Positions 14,284 through 21,911 of a stretch of 64,000 nucleotides of DNA are shown one piece after another. The position numbers were made by a program, and so were the translations under genes. The stretch's first letter is position 1; every line of letters starts with the position of its first letter. Under the pieces are notes generated by a model. That model was not told the origin of the DNA and searched no databases. It saw nothing but the letters and a program-made list of their open reading frames with translations. This DNA is from Candidatus Moranbacteria bacterium GW2011_GWC2_40_12 (lineage in GTDB: Bacteria > Patescibacteria > Paceibacteria > Moranbacterales > UBA11712), in the NCBI GenBank assembly GCA_000995965.1, contig LBYD01000001.1, positions 62,001 to 126,000 of the forward strand, read 5' to 3'.

Positions 14284-16269
14284 ATGAATATAAGATATAT
14301 CAAGGCACGGATTAAACGCTTCCTCAAAAAATACCGGGGACTTTCAAGGCTTTTGTGGGACGAATTCAAGTTCGGAGGTTTTTCCGACACGGTTTTCGCG
14401 GTGCGGCGGCATTTCAAAAAGCGGAAAGGGGAGTGGAAGGGAGGATATCCGGCGGCCGATGATTTTCAGAAAAATCTGGTGACCATCGCCATTCTTTCAA
14501 AAGACCATCTGGAGCTCTTGAAGACATGCCTTGAGTCTGTTGAGGCTAATTTAAGCCAAAAATATGATGTAGAAATTTTGGTCGGCGACACAGGAAGCCG
14601 CCAATGGAAAGTTTGGAAATTCTATCGCGAGGCCAGGAAAAAATGGAAAAATGTGAAAGTGGTGAAATTCCGGCGTTATTTTTTCTCAAAGAACTATAAC
14701 CAGCTGATTGAAAATCACGCCAAGGGGGAATATCTGATACTTCTCAATAATGACACAATCGTGAAAGGAAACTGGATTGATGAACTGGTAGACCCTCTTC
14801 GAAACAAACAAATTGGGGCTGTTGGCGGAAAGCTTCTATATAAAGACGAGACAATCCAGCACGCAGGAATGGAATTTCAAGATAGCAACGCGATAGCAGT
14901 TTTTGCGAAAGAAAAAAAGGATTTTCCAAAAGTGAATTTTGATGCTTTTGTTCCGGTTGTCACTTTTGCCTGCGTGGCAACGCGCCATGATGTTTTTGAT
15001 CGGTTCAAATTAAGCGAGAATTTCCTCGAGGAATGCCAGGATACGGATTTTTGCCTGCGGCTTCAAGAATCCGGATTTAAAGTCCTTTATAATCCGGAAT
15101 GTGAAATATATCATCTGGAAAGCTCTTCGCGCGACTTCCGAAAAGGGGAGGCGGACAGACAGCTTTTGAAAAAAAGATGGGGAAAAAGAATTAATGAAAT
15201 AATCACCGCCGGTAATCAAAGAGTGAAATTCGAACCGGAAGAATACAAAAATTCCGTCACAATTGTCCGCGACGACGGAATTGGCGATCTTTTGATGGGA
15301 GTGAGCGCTTTCAAGAATTTTCGCGAAACCCGCCTTCGCCAAGGCCCGCCTGCAACGATGTTGCAACTTCGGGCAGGCTTCGGCGGGCAAGAATATCCGG
15401 AAAGAAAATTGATCCTCGCAACCTATGAGCGCAACATCGAAATGATGGCGGGCTTTGGCATTTTTGACGAATTTATTCCGATTCCAAATGGGAAAAAATA
15501 TTCCCCGCTTCCGATCCCGACAGGAGAAGGAGGGAAAATATATAATTTCATTGACCTTGAAATGAGCTTCGGGCCGATTTGGGGCAATGTGAAAAATGAC
15601 AACAAGATAAACCGCCATTTCGTTTATTCACGAAGAATGGGGCTGGATGAGAATTTCAAGTTAGTCTCGATGCCGGATTATCCGGAGGCGAGAAAAAGAG
15701 TGGAGAAACTAATTACTAAAATAGGTGTTGATATATCCGCCAAAGGCGGATCCGCCTCTGGCGGAAATCAAAAGTTTGTCGTGTTCAATCTTGGTGCCTC
15801 CAACCCCGCCCGGAGCTGGTGGGGGCCGTATTATCCGAAATTGATCGAAGCGGTTGAAAAAATGGGATTCACGCCGCTTATCCTGGGAACGAAAGACAGC
15901 GAATATTATAAAGGCGAAAAAGTAGTAAATCTGGTCGGGAAAACAAAAACAATCACGGAATTTATCGAAGCCCTGAAACTTGGAAAATACGTGATTTCCG
16001 CTGACACTAGCGCAACCCACATCGCGGCTCTCGCCGGAATTCCGTTTCTGGCCATTTTCACCGGCGGAATGACACCGGAATCTCGTCTCAATCTTTACGA
16101 AAAATACGAAGTGCTGGCTCCGCCCAAGAGCCTCAAATGCTATCCCTGCTGGGATGAAGGCTGCAAAGATTTGTCGGTCCGATGGAAAAAAGACCCCTGC
16201 CGGCTTCTGATCAAACCGGAAGAAGTGATTGATAAATTCAAGAAGCTTGTCGAAAAATATCCAAGATAA
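14284..16269 (+). CDS. Two-domain glycosyltransferase: GT2 fused to a GT9 heptosyltransferase-like domain
   Basis: A 661-residue fusion. Residues about 65-300 are a GT2 (GT-A) domain with LVGDTGS at 99-105 and NNDT at 155-158 for donor binding. Residues about 320-655 resemble GT9 (ADP-heptose:LPS heptosyltransferase, GT-B): IVRDDGIGDLLMG opens it and SADTSATHIAALAGIP with a following FTGG is the family's donor-site block. A cluster of cysteines (KCYPCWDEGC) lies near the C-terminus. The ADP-heptose genes lie just downstream, which supports heptose transfer by the second domain. Two palindromic DNA elements are translated in frame at residues 349-368 and 485-494, giving low-complexity inserts. 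The protein appears soluble. Confidence 0.85.
   Translation: MNIRYIKARIKRFLKKYRGLSRLLWDEFKFGGFSDTVFAVRRHFKKRKGEWKGGYPAADDFQKNLVTIAILSKDHLELLKTCLESVEANLSQKYDVEILVGDTGSRQWKVWKFYREARKKWKNVKVVKFRRYFFSKNYNQLIENHAKGEYLILLNNDTIVKGNWIDELVDPLRNKQIGAVGGKLLYKDETIQHAGMEFQDSNAIAVFAKEKKDFPKVNFDAFVPVVTFACVATRHDVFDRFKLSENFLEECQDTDFCLRLQESGFKVLYNPECEIYHLESSSRDFRKGEADRQLLKKRWGKRINEIITAGNQRVKFEPEEYKNSVTIVRDDGIGDLLMGVSAFKNFRETRLRQGPPATMLQLRAGFGGQEYPERKLILATYERNIEMMAGFGIFDEFIPIPNGKKYSPLPIPTGEGGKIYNFIDLEMSFGPIWGNVKNDNKINRHFVYSRRMGLDENFKLVSMPDYPEARKRVEKLITKIGVDISAKGGSASGGNQKFVVFNLGASNPARSWWGPYYPKLIEAVEKMGFTPLILGTKDSEYYKGEKVVNLVGKTKTITEFIEALKLGKYVISADTSATHIAALAGIPFLAIFTGGMTPESRLNLYEKYEVLAPPKSLKCYPCWDEGCKDLSVRWKKDPCRLLIKPEEVIDKFKKLVEKYPR
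15329..15387. repeat. 59-bp palindromic element inside the GT2-GT9 gene
   Basis: Outer arms CCCGCC (15329-15334) and GGCGGG (15382-15387) enclose further paired arms (gcccgcc/ggcaggc, with one mismatch, and tgcaac/gttgca around gat). The element is read through in frame and encodes about 20 Arg/Gly/Ala-rich residues between the two GT domains. Confidence 0.75.
15736..15765. repeat. 30-bp palindrome inside the GT2-GT9 gene
   Basis: Two 15-bp halves beginning TCCGCC and ending GGCGGA form an almost perfect palindrome with one mismatched pair. It is translated in frame as a Gly/Ser/Ala-rich stretch (residues 485-494) at a domain-internal linker. Confidence 0.8.
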
Positions 16270-16291
16270 TATAAAAATTAAAAAAATAAAA

Positions 16292-17197
16292 ATGTGTAAC
16301 AAAAAAAAGTTGCTTATTCTTTTGGTAGCGGCTTTTTCTTTCGTGCTTTTCTCAAATAAATCATTTGCCGTCACATTTGCCGTTATGGGCGATACACAAA
16401 GTTTCGAAGCTGGAAATGCGAATGGTGCTCTGCAAAAGGCGGCAAAAAAGATAAAAAGAAAGAAAATCCGGGCGGCAATTGTAATGGGGGATTTGAAAAG
16501 TGACTGCTATAATGACACTACTTGCCTTTCATATTTCAACAACTGGAAAAGCGCGATATCTCCGATTTATAGAAAAACATATCCGGTGATGGGGAATCAT
16601 GACAGGACGTATTCCGGGGCTGACGCCATTTGGCAATCCGTTTTCAAGCTCCCGACCAATGGTCCAGAAAACTACTCCGAATTGTCATATGCTTTCAACA
16701 AGGGCAATTCTCATTTCGTTGTTCTGAACAGCTCCAAACCGGATAGCTATATCATTGATTCAAATCAGCGCAATTGGCTGGAGCAAGATCTTTCAAGAAA
16801 TAGAAAAAAGAATATATTTGTTTTTTATCACATGCCGGCATTCCCGGTAAGTTCGCATATTGGGAGCGCGCTCGATCTATATCCAGAAGAACGAGATGCG
16901 CTGTGGAAAATTTTAGACCGACATAAGGTAACAGCTGTTTTTTCCGGACACGAACATCTTTTTGTTAGAAAAAAAATTGATTCGTCCGTTTTTTTGAGCG
17001 CGTCAAATTCAATTTATCAGTTCACGGTTGGGAACACAGACACATCAGCCTATCCTCCGCCACAAGAGGGCTCAAGTGAATACTATTATCTCGACAAACA
17101 TTTCTTGATCGTAAAAGCGAAAAACAAAAAAATAACTACCGAACTATATTCAGCGGTTACTGGAAAAAAAATCAACACTTTTTCGTTCAAGAGATGA
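16292..17197 (+). CDS. Secreted calcineurin-like metallophosphoesterase
   Basis: A 301-residue exported protein. Residues 1-27 form a signal peptide (KKK, hydrophobic core, then SFA). Metal-site motifs follow in family order: GDTQ (33-36), MGDLKSD (65-71), GNHD (101-104), H180 in FYHMP and GHEH (219-222). These bind two metals and hydrolyse phosphomonoesters or diesters; the substrate is unknown. I chose the ATG at 16292 because it begins the signal peptide; the longer frame from 16229 would overlap the glycosyltransferase. The stop abuts the stop of the convergent gene with no base between them. A surface or periplasm-like location is inferred. Confidence 0.85.
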   Translation: MCNKKKLLILLVAAFSFVLFSNKSFAVTFAVMGDTQSFEAGNANGALQKAAKKIKRKKIRAAIVMGDLKSDCYNDTTCLSYFNNWKSAISPIYRKTYPVMGNHDRTYSGADAIWQSVFKLPTNGPENYSELSYAFNKGNSHFVVLNSSKPDSYIIDSNQRNWLEQDLSRNRKKNIFVFYHMPAFPVSSHIGSALDLYPEERDALWKILDRHKVTAVFSGHEHLFVRKKIDSSVFLSASNSIYQFTVGNTDTSAYPPPQEGSSEYYYLDKHFLIVKAKNKKITTELYSAVTGKKINTFSFKR

Positions 17198-17683
17198 TTA
17201 TTTCTCTGCTTTTATTTTTTCTTCGATAAGCGAAGTCGAAAGGGGAATATCTTCTTTGGGAACGAGGAAAAGCTCTCCGCCATACTGGTCGAGGACTTCC
17301 GTTTCGACGCATTTTGTTCCGTATTCGGCGCTGTTGGCGTGGACATCCGGGCGGATTTTTTCGAGCCACGAGTTGGGGATGAGGTCGTCGAAAAGAAAAA
17401 CATAGTCCACATACATTATCGCCGCTAGAAGCTCTGCCCGGTATTTGTCGGGAATGATGGGCCGTCCCGGCTTTTTTTTGTATTCTTTCACGGACTTGTC
17501 GCTGTTCACGCCGACAATCAGAAGATCTCCTCTTTCTTTCGCTTTTTTGAGAAGGTCGATATGTCCGGCGTGAAAAAGGTCAAAAGAGCCGTTGGTTGTG
17601 ACAATTTTTTTGCCTTCCTTTTTCGCTTCAGCGGCGATTTGCAGAATTTCGTCAAGCGATTTTATTTTTTCTTTGTGATTCAT
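17198..17683 (-). CDS. rfaE2: D-glycero-beta-D-manno-heptose 1-phosphate adenylyltransferase
   Basis: A 161-residue nucleotidyltransferase equal to the C-terminal half of HldE. It adds AMP from ATP to heptose 1-phosphate to give ADP-heptose. TTNGSFDLFHAGH (29-41) holds the HxGH nucleotide site, GVNSDKSVK (58-66) follows, and STSLIEEK (149-156) matches the family's ISSS/T-type C-terminal motif. It forms the end of a minus-strand heptose block: gmhA, rfaE1, gmhB, rfaE2. A glycerol-3-phosphate cytidylyltransferase-like role is possible on motif alone, but the neighbours argue strongly for heptose. Confidence 0.93.
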   Translation of the reverse strand: MNHKEKIKSLDEILQIAAEAKKEGKKIVTTNGSFDLFHAGHIDLLKKAKERGDLLIVGVNSDKSVKEYKKKPGRPIIPDKYRAELLAAIMYVDYVFLFDDLIPNSWLEKIRPDVHANSAEYGTKCVETEVLDQYGGELFLVPKEDIPLSTSLIEEKIKAEK

Positions 17684-17685
17684 AT

Positions 17686-17722
17686 GCTTTTACGAATTAC
17701 GAATCAATTACGAATATACGAA
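17686..17722. repeat. AT-rich short repeats (ttacgaat units)
   Basis: The gap between gmhB and rfaE2 is made of several copies of a ttacgaat / tacgaatta unit. Similar units occur at 44423-44450 and, as ttagtaattcgtaat, at 60390-60410. No promoter or terminator is evident here. Confidence 0.55.
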
Positions 17723-17725
17723 TTA

Positions 17726-18274
17726 TTATTTTTGCACAATAAATTTGGCCGCGTCGAGCAGGTCTTCGGCGATATATTCTACGTCCGTCTTGTGCTTTTC
17801 ATCCGAGCCGCCCTTACCCGTTTTGACGAGGATTGATCTGATCCCGAAATTTTTTCCGCACTTCACGTCGGCCCATTTGTCTCCGATCATCCAGGAATTC
17901 GCATTGTCAATTTCAAAATCTTTTTCGGCCTGTTCAAGCATTCCAGGAGCAGGCTTTCGGCAATTTGAAGTTTTCTTGTATTTTCCAATTCCTTCGGGAT
18001 GGTAGGGGGAAAAGTATGTTTTCAGAATTTCTATTCCGTTTTTTTTGAGTTCTTTTTCAACGTGGTTGTTGAAATTCCAAAAATCTTTCTCCGCATAATA
18101 GCCCCGGCCGATGCCTGACTGGTTGGTGATGATAATGAAATGAAATCCGTTTTGTTCAAGAATTTTCAGGCCGGGAATCACGTTTTTTTCAAATTCAAAA
18201 TCTTCTATTTTATAAACATAATTATGGTCGACATTGATCACCCCGTCGCGGTCGAGGAAAATTATTTTTTTCAT
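17726..18274 (-). CDS. gmhB: D-glycero-D-manno-heptose 1,7-bisphosphate phosphatase
   Basis: A 182-residue HAD-IIIA phosphatase that removes the C7 phosphate of heptose 1,7-bisphosphate. DRDGVIN (8-14) holds the nucleophile and acid/base aspartates, ITNQSG the motif II Ser/Asn, CRKPAPG the motif III lysine, and MIGDKWADVKCG the motif IV acids. Canonical GmhB binds zinc through several cysteines and a histidine in the loop before CRKP; here only one cysteine and the YHPEG histidine remain, so the zinc site looks degraded or lost. It lies between rfaE1 and rfaE2 in the same direction, which fits the pathway order. Confidence 0.92.
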   Translation of the reverse strand: MKKIIFLDRDGVINVDHNYVYKIEDFEFEKNVIPGLKILEQNGFHFIIITNQSGIGRGYYAEKDFWNFNNHVEKELKKNGIEILKTYFSPYHPEGIGKYKKTSNCRKPAPGMLEQAEKDFEIDNANSWMIGDKWADVKCGKNFGIRSILVKTGKGGSDEKHKTDVEYIAEDLLDAAKFIVQK

Positions 18275-18287
18275 AAGTTATCTGAAA

Positions 18288-18316
18288 TTCAATGCCGGGG
18301 GAACCCCAACATTGAA
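18288..18316. repeat. 29-bp palindrome between gmhB and rfaE1
   Basis: Arms ttcaatg..gggg (18288-18300) and cccc..cattgaa (18104-type spacing, 18304-18316) pair around GAA with a 2-bp mismatch. It ends 3 bp before the stop codon of rfaE1. No T-tract follows, so it is more like the dispersed palindromes than a terminator. Confidence 0.7.
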
Positions 18317-18319
18317 AGT

Positions 18320-19357
18320 TTACTCTCCGATCCAATCCAGAAGTTCTTCTTTCGTCACCACTGAAGTCCCGAATTTGCGGATGGCGACCTGCGAAGCGGC
18401 AGTGGCAAGCTCCAATGCTTCGTGCATTTTCGCGCCGCCGGCATAGGAAGCGATGAGCAATGCGGCGACTGTGTCTCCGGCTCCGGCGATGTCGAATTGC
18501 TCTTCGACTTCCCGGGGCCGGACGAAATAGGGTTCTTTTCGGGGTTCGAAATAAACCGTTCCTTTTTTTCCTCGGGTGATGAAAATATGGATCGGAATTT
18601 CTTTCTGAATTATGCTCGCGATCTCGATGATTTCGCTGTCCGTGGTTCCGTCTTTGTCAAAACCACTCATTATTTTGGCCGTTTCAACTGATTCCACCCG
18701 GTTGGGTTTCAGGAAGAACAGTTCGGGATTTTTGATGAAGCTTTTGAATTTCACGAAGGTGTTTTGTTTGAGATCGGCGAAAATTGGAATATTTTTTTCG
18801 CTTGAAATGTCAATAATTTTCTTGAAAACTTTTTCCGTGAGAAATCCCTTTGCGTAATCATGGACGGAAATAACAGCCGGGTTCATTTCTTTGGCAAGGC
18901 TTTCGAGATATGCCGATATCTCATTTTCTTTTTCCTTGTTCAAGGGGCGGGTATCCTCCATATCTACCCGGGCAACATGCTGGGTAGTGGTTTTTATCGC
19001 CTTCACCCTCAATTTGAGGGTTGTTTTGCGGTCCGCATCAAGGCTGAAATGGGTGATTATTCCGCATTTTTTGTATTCTTCTTCCATCACTTCTGTATAT
19101 CTTATTCTTCCTTTTTCACCAATGACACCAACGAGGTGCGGCGTGAGGCCAATCGCTGCCATGCAATTCGCCGCGTTTCCGGCGCCCCCCGGAAAAAATT
19201 GCTCATCCTCCACCGCGATCACGGGAACAGGAGCTTCCTGGGAAAATCTTTCGACGGGGCCGGTGAGATAAGCGTCAAGCATCACGTCGCCGCAGGCCAA
19301 TACTGGCGCGTCTTTAGCATTTTTCAGGATTTTTTTGGCTCTTTCTATTGTTAGCAT
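18320..19357 (-). CDS. rfaE1: D-glycero-beta-D-manno-heptose 7-phosphate kinase
   Basis: A 345-residue PfkB/ribokinase-fold kinase equal to the N-terminal half of HldE. It phosphorylates heptose 7-phosphate at C1. FPGGAGNAANCMAAIG (55-70) is the substrate-side signature, KLRVKAIKTTTQHVARVDME the characteristic HldE central block, and DIAGAGDTVAA (about 286-296) carries the catalytic aspartate. It is separate from the adenylyltransferase, unlike the fused HldE of enteric bacteria. Genes on both sides encode other steps of the pathway. Upstream lies a 114-bp gap of A-rich degenerate repeats with no clear promoter. Confidence 0.94.
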   Translation of the reverse strand: MLTIERAKKILKNAKDAPVLACGDVMLDAYLTGPVERFSQEAPVPVIAVEDEQFFPGGAGNAANCMAAIGLTPHLVGVIGEKGRIRYTEVMEEEYKKCGIITHFSLDADRKTTLKLRVKAIKTTTQHVARVDMEDTRPLNKEKENEISAYLESLAKEMNPAVISVHDYAKGFLTEKVFKKIIDISSEKNIPIFADLKQNTFVKFKSFIKNPELFFLKPNRVESVETAKIMSGFDKDGTTDSEIIEIASIIQKEIPIHIFITRGKKGTVYFEPRKEPYFVRPREVEEQFDIAGAGDTVAALLIASYAGGAKMHEALELATAASQVAIRKFGTSVVTKEELLDWIGE

Positions 19358-19471
19358 AAAAATGGAACGAAAATTCTAAACCCCAAGCTCAAAATTCTAA
19401 ACAATTTCAAAATTAAAACGGACGAAATTCAAAAGAGTATTGAAAACTTAGATTCTGGCATTTGGAGTTAT

Positions 19472-20047
19472 TTAGGATTTACTGAAGAAATATTTCTCAA
19501 CTTCTTCGCAGATCCAGTGGATTGCCATCAAGTGGATTTCCTGAATAAGGGGTATATCCCTTGACGGAATAATAATCGCGGCATCAGCCAAATTTTTCAT
19601 TTTCCCCCCGTCATTTCCAAGGAGGGCTATGTTCTTGACCCCTTTCTTTTTAGCAGATTCCATGGCTTTTAGGCAATTGCCTGAATTTCCGCTGGTGCTG
19701 ATAGAAAACAGGACATCATTTTCCCCTCCCAAACTTTCGACGAAGCGGAAAAATATGCCCTCGTAGCCGTAATCATTTCCGACGGCGGTCGTCGTTGCCA
19801 GATCGTACAAAGATATCGCGGGCAAAGCCGGCCGGTCAAAAGCAAAGCGTCCGACAAATTCTCCGACCATATGCGAGGCTTGTGTTGCGCTTCCTCCGTT
19901 CCCGCAGGTCATCAACTTTCCTCTGTTTTCTAGCGATTTGACAATAGTATTGCGCGCAGATTCGAGAGAATCCAGAAAAACTTTGTCTTTTGCCAGCAAA
20001 TTTTGCAATTCGGCCGATTGCTTGAGCTTATTTTGCATTGATTTCAT
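19472..20047 (-). CDS. gmhA: Sedoheptulose 7-phosphate isomerase
   Basis: A 191-residue SIS-domain isomerase that makes D-glycero-D-manno-heptose 7-phosphate from sedoheptulose 7-phosphate, the first step to ADP-heptose. LMTCGNGGSATQASHMVGEFVGRF is the family's substrate loop, and ISTSGNSGNCLKAMESA the phosphosugar site. A conserved late HLMAIHWICEEVE helix supplies zinc and catalytic His/Glu residues. It is the first gene of the heptose block and is divergent from the repeat-rich surface protein at 20098. A TATAAT lies 12 bp upstream of its ATG, implying a very short leader. Confidence 0.94.
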   Translation of the reverse strand: MKSMQNKLKQSAELQNLLAKDKVFLDSLESARNTIVKSLENRGKLMTCGNGGSATQASHMVGEFVGRFAFDRPALPAISLYDLATTTAVGNDYGYEGIFFRFVESLGGENDVLFSISTSGNSGNCLKAMESAKKKGVKNIALLGNDGGKMKNLADAAIIIPSRDIPLIQEIHLMAIHWICEEVEKYFFSKS

Positions 20048-20097
20048 ATTTACTGTATAATTATATCAGCCAAACATAGCTTTATTAAAACAAAAAA

Positions 20098-20847
20098 ATG
20101 GACAAAAGACAAATCAGCAGCGTGATTATTGTCGCGCTGGCGATCACTTTCATCGGAGCTTCAGTCGCGAGCTCGAAAATCAAGACGCTGAAGAAAATAA
20201 AGGCGGGAAGCATCACGAATCCCTATATTGCCGACGGTGCGGTGAATTCCGCCAAAATCCAGGATGGGACAGTTTCGAACGCCGATTATTCCGACAATTC
20301 CGTCACAACCGGGAAAATAGCGGATGGAGAGGTCAGCACGGACGATCTCGCGAATAATGCGGTAACAACAGGAAAAATTTCGGATGGGACGATCGCGGCA
20401 GGGGATTTGGCTGATAGCTCGGTGACTTCGGCAAAAATTTCGGACGGAGCTATTGTCAACACGGATATAAATTCCTCGGCGGCCATCGCCGGAACGAAAA
20501 TTTCGCCAAATTTTGGAAGCCAGGATGTGACAACAACGGAAGATGTTAACGCGACAAACGGTGCCGGTAATTTCTTAAGAGTAACAGTCGGAGATACCCT
20601 TGCTGGAACAGGTGGCGGACTGTATGTCGATGACGAGCTTACCGCTAACGGACTTCAAATAAATCCTTCTGATGCGTCAACAGGTGACGCAGATTCAGCA
20701 ACTACGCCAACCGATGAAACATGCAATAGTAATAATTGGGGAACTTATGAATTTGTGGATGACACGGACAGTCCCGCTGGATGGCTGTGGATTTGCCAGC
20801 GATCCGGTCCCGATACCTATGCATGGGTGAGAGTAAGCGGCCCTTGA
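20098..20847 (+). CDS. Anchored repeat-rich surface protein
   Basis: A 249-residue protein with an N-terminal hydrophobic segment (about 9-26) that acts as signal or anchor. Residues about 38-130 consist of degenerate repeats with the pattern D-G-x-V-x(4)-I-x-D-G, alternating SAKI/TGKI and NAD/TDDL units of roughly 10-11 residues. Such runs form beta-solenoid or fibre-like stalks and occur in phage tail fibres and bacterial surface proteins. A distinct C-terminal part (about 200-249) holds two cysteines and several tryptophans (WGTYEFV, GWLWICQ, YAWVRV), which resembles a compact binding head. Probably an adhesin or fibre; no named family is recognised. It is monocistronic, with a strong terminator after it. 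Confidence 0.7.
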   Translation: MDKRQISSVIIVALAITFIGASVASSKIKTLKKIKAGSITNPYIADGAVNSAKIQDGTVSNADYSDNSVTTGKIADGEVSTDDLANNAVTTGKISDGTIAAGDLADSSVTSAKISDGAIVNTDINSSAAIAGTKISPNFGSQDVTTTEDVNATNGAGNFLRVTVGDTLAGTGGGLYVDDELTANGLQINPSDASTGDADSATTPTDETCNSNNWGTYEFVDDTDSPAGWLWICQRSGPDTYAWVRVSGP

Positions 20848-20892
20848 TTTGTTTGATTTAATTCGATTGGAATTGGCTTGGTTATTCAAAAT

Positions 20893-20925
20893 AAAAAAGG
20901 CCCGATGCTTTATCGGGTCTTTTTT
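20893..20925. terminator. Bidirectional terminator
   Basis: Stem ggcccgat/atcgggtc (20899-20919, one G-T pair, loop gcttt) flanked by six A before and six T after. It lies between the convergent genes ending at 20847 and 20928 and can serve both. Confidence 0.9.
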
Positions 20926-20927
20926 GA

Positions 20928-21860
20928 CTATTTGTTATTGTTTTTCTGAAACCACTCGTATGTTTTCCTAATTCCCGTTTTGAAGTCGGTTTTTGGCGTC
21001 CATCTAAAATTCTCTTTTATTTTCGCGTAGGAAAGGCAGCTGGTTTTTTGCTCGCCGATTTTGGCTGGTCCGTGAACTTCTTTGAATTTTTTTCCGAAAT
21101 ACTTGTTTATTTCTCGGAATATGCCGTTTACACTCGTTTCTTTGCCGGTGCTGGCATTATATATTCCTACTTTGTCGAATTTTTCAAGCGCCTGCAGATT
21201 TGCCGAAGTTATATCGTCAATGAAAATGAAGTCCCTCGTTTGTTTTCCACTTCCGTTGATTACGGGTTGCTTTCCATTCATCATCATGTGGAGAAAAATC
21301 GCAATTACATTTACTTCTCCATGGGGGTTTTGCCGCGGTCCATACACATTCGGATAGCGAAGAGCGGCAAATTTCAGCCCGTGGACCTTGTTGGCATAAT
21401 GCAAGAATTTTTCAACGGAAAGCTTTCCAACTCCGTAGGGAGAGACGGGCCAAGGCTCGACGGTTTCCGGAGTGGGGAGGACGCGCGTGTCGCCGTAGAG
21501 GGCACCGCCGGTTGACGAAAATATGAATTTTTTGACTTTGTATCGGCAGGCGAGTTCAATAAGATTCATGCTTGCCAAAATATTATTATTCCCTTCGAAA
21601 AGGGGATCGGCGACGGATTTTCGAAGGTCTATTTGCGCCGCGAGATGGAAAATGACCTCCGGTTTTTCTTTTTTGACGGTAGCTTCAGTTTTTTTGTGAT
21701 TGGTGAGGTCAGCTTTGAAAAATTTTGCCTCGGGATTGATATTTTTCTCAAATCCGGTGGAAAGATTATCAATCACCAAAACCCGATGCTTCTTTTCAAC
21801 AAGAGCATCGACCAGATGCGAACCAATGAATCCCGCGCCTCCCGTGACCAAGATTTTCAT
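20928..21860 (-). CDS. NAD-dependent epimerase, UDP-glucose 4-epimerase (GalE)-like
   Basis: A 310-residue extended SDR. GGAGFIGSHL (7-16) and DNLSTG (31-36) bind NAD, SSTGGALYGD (115-124) supplies the catalytic Thr/Ser, and SPYGVGKLSVE gives Y142 and K146. The match is best to short prokaryotic UDP-hexose 4-epimerases. It is not an HldD: the ADP-heptose epimerase's characteristic long N-terminal signature is missing, so ADP-heptose here may stay in the D,D form. It lies 51 bp downstream of a GT-C gene in the same direction, with two short hairpins in the gap. Confidence 0.85.
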   Translation of the reverse strand: MKILVTGGAGFIGSHLVDALVEKKHRVLVIDNLSTGFEKNINPEAKFFKADLTNHKKTEATVKKEKPEVIFHLAAQIDLRKSVADPLFEGNNNILASMNLIELACRYKVKKFIFSSTGGALYGDTRVLPTPETVEPWPVSPYGVGKLSVEKFLHYANKVHGLKFAALRYPNVYGPRQNPHGEVNVIAIFLHMMMNGKQPVINGSGKQTRDFIFIDDITSANLQALEKFDKVGIYNASTGKETSVNGIFREINKYFGKKFKEVHGPAKIGEQKTSCLSYAKIKENFRWTPKTDFKTGIRKTYEWFQKNNNK

Positions 21861-21872
21861 AGTGTTTTTTCC

Positions 21873-21909
21873 AAAGCTAAGCTTTCGGATTTTCCTAAAG
21901 CTCAGCTTT
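21873..21909. repeat. Pair of 13-bp palindromes
   Basis: AAAGC-TAA-GCTTT at 21873-21885 and AAAGC-TCA-GCTTT at 21897-21909, 11 bp apart, fill the gap between two same-strand genes. The TAA loop is shared with the 23-bp palindromes at 26857 and 27690. Confidence 0.65.
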
Positions 21910-21911
21910 TT

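Noticed and set aside
15010..15618. Open frame opposite the GT2-GT9 gene
   Set aside because: The plus-strand protein has clear domain motifs; the opposite frame has none and no ribosome-binding site. The same applies to 15709-16374 on the minus strand.
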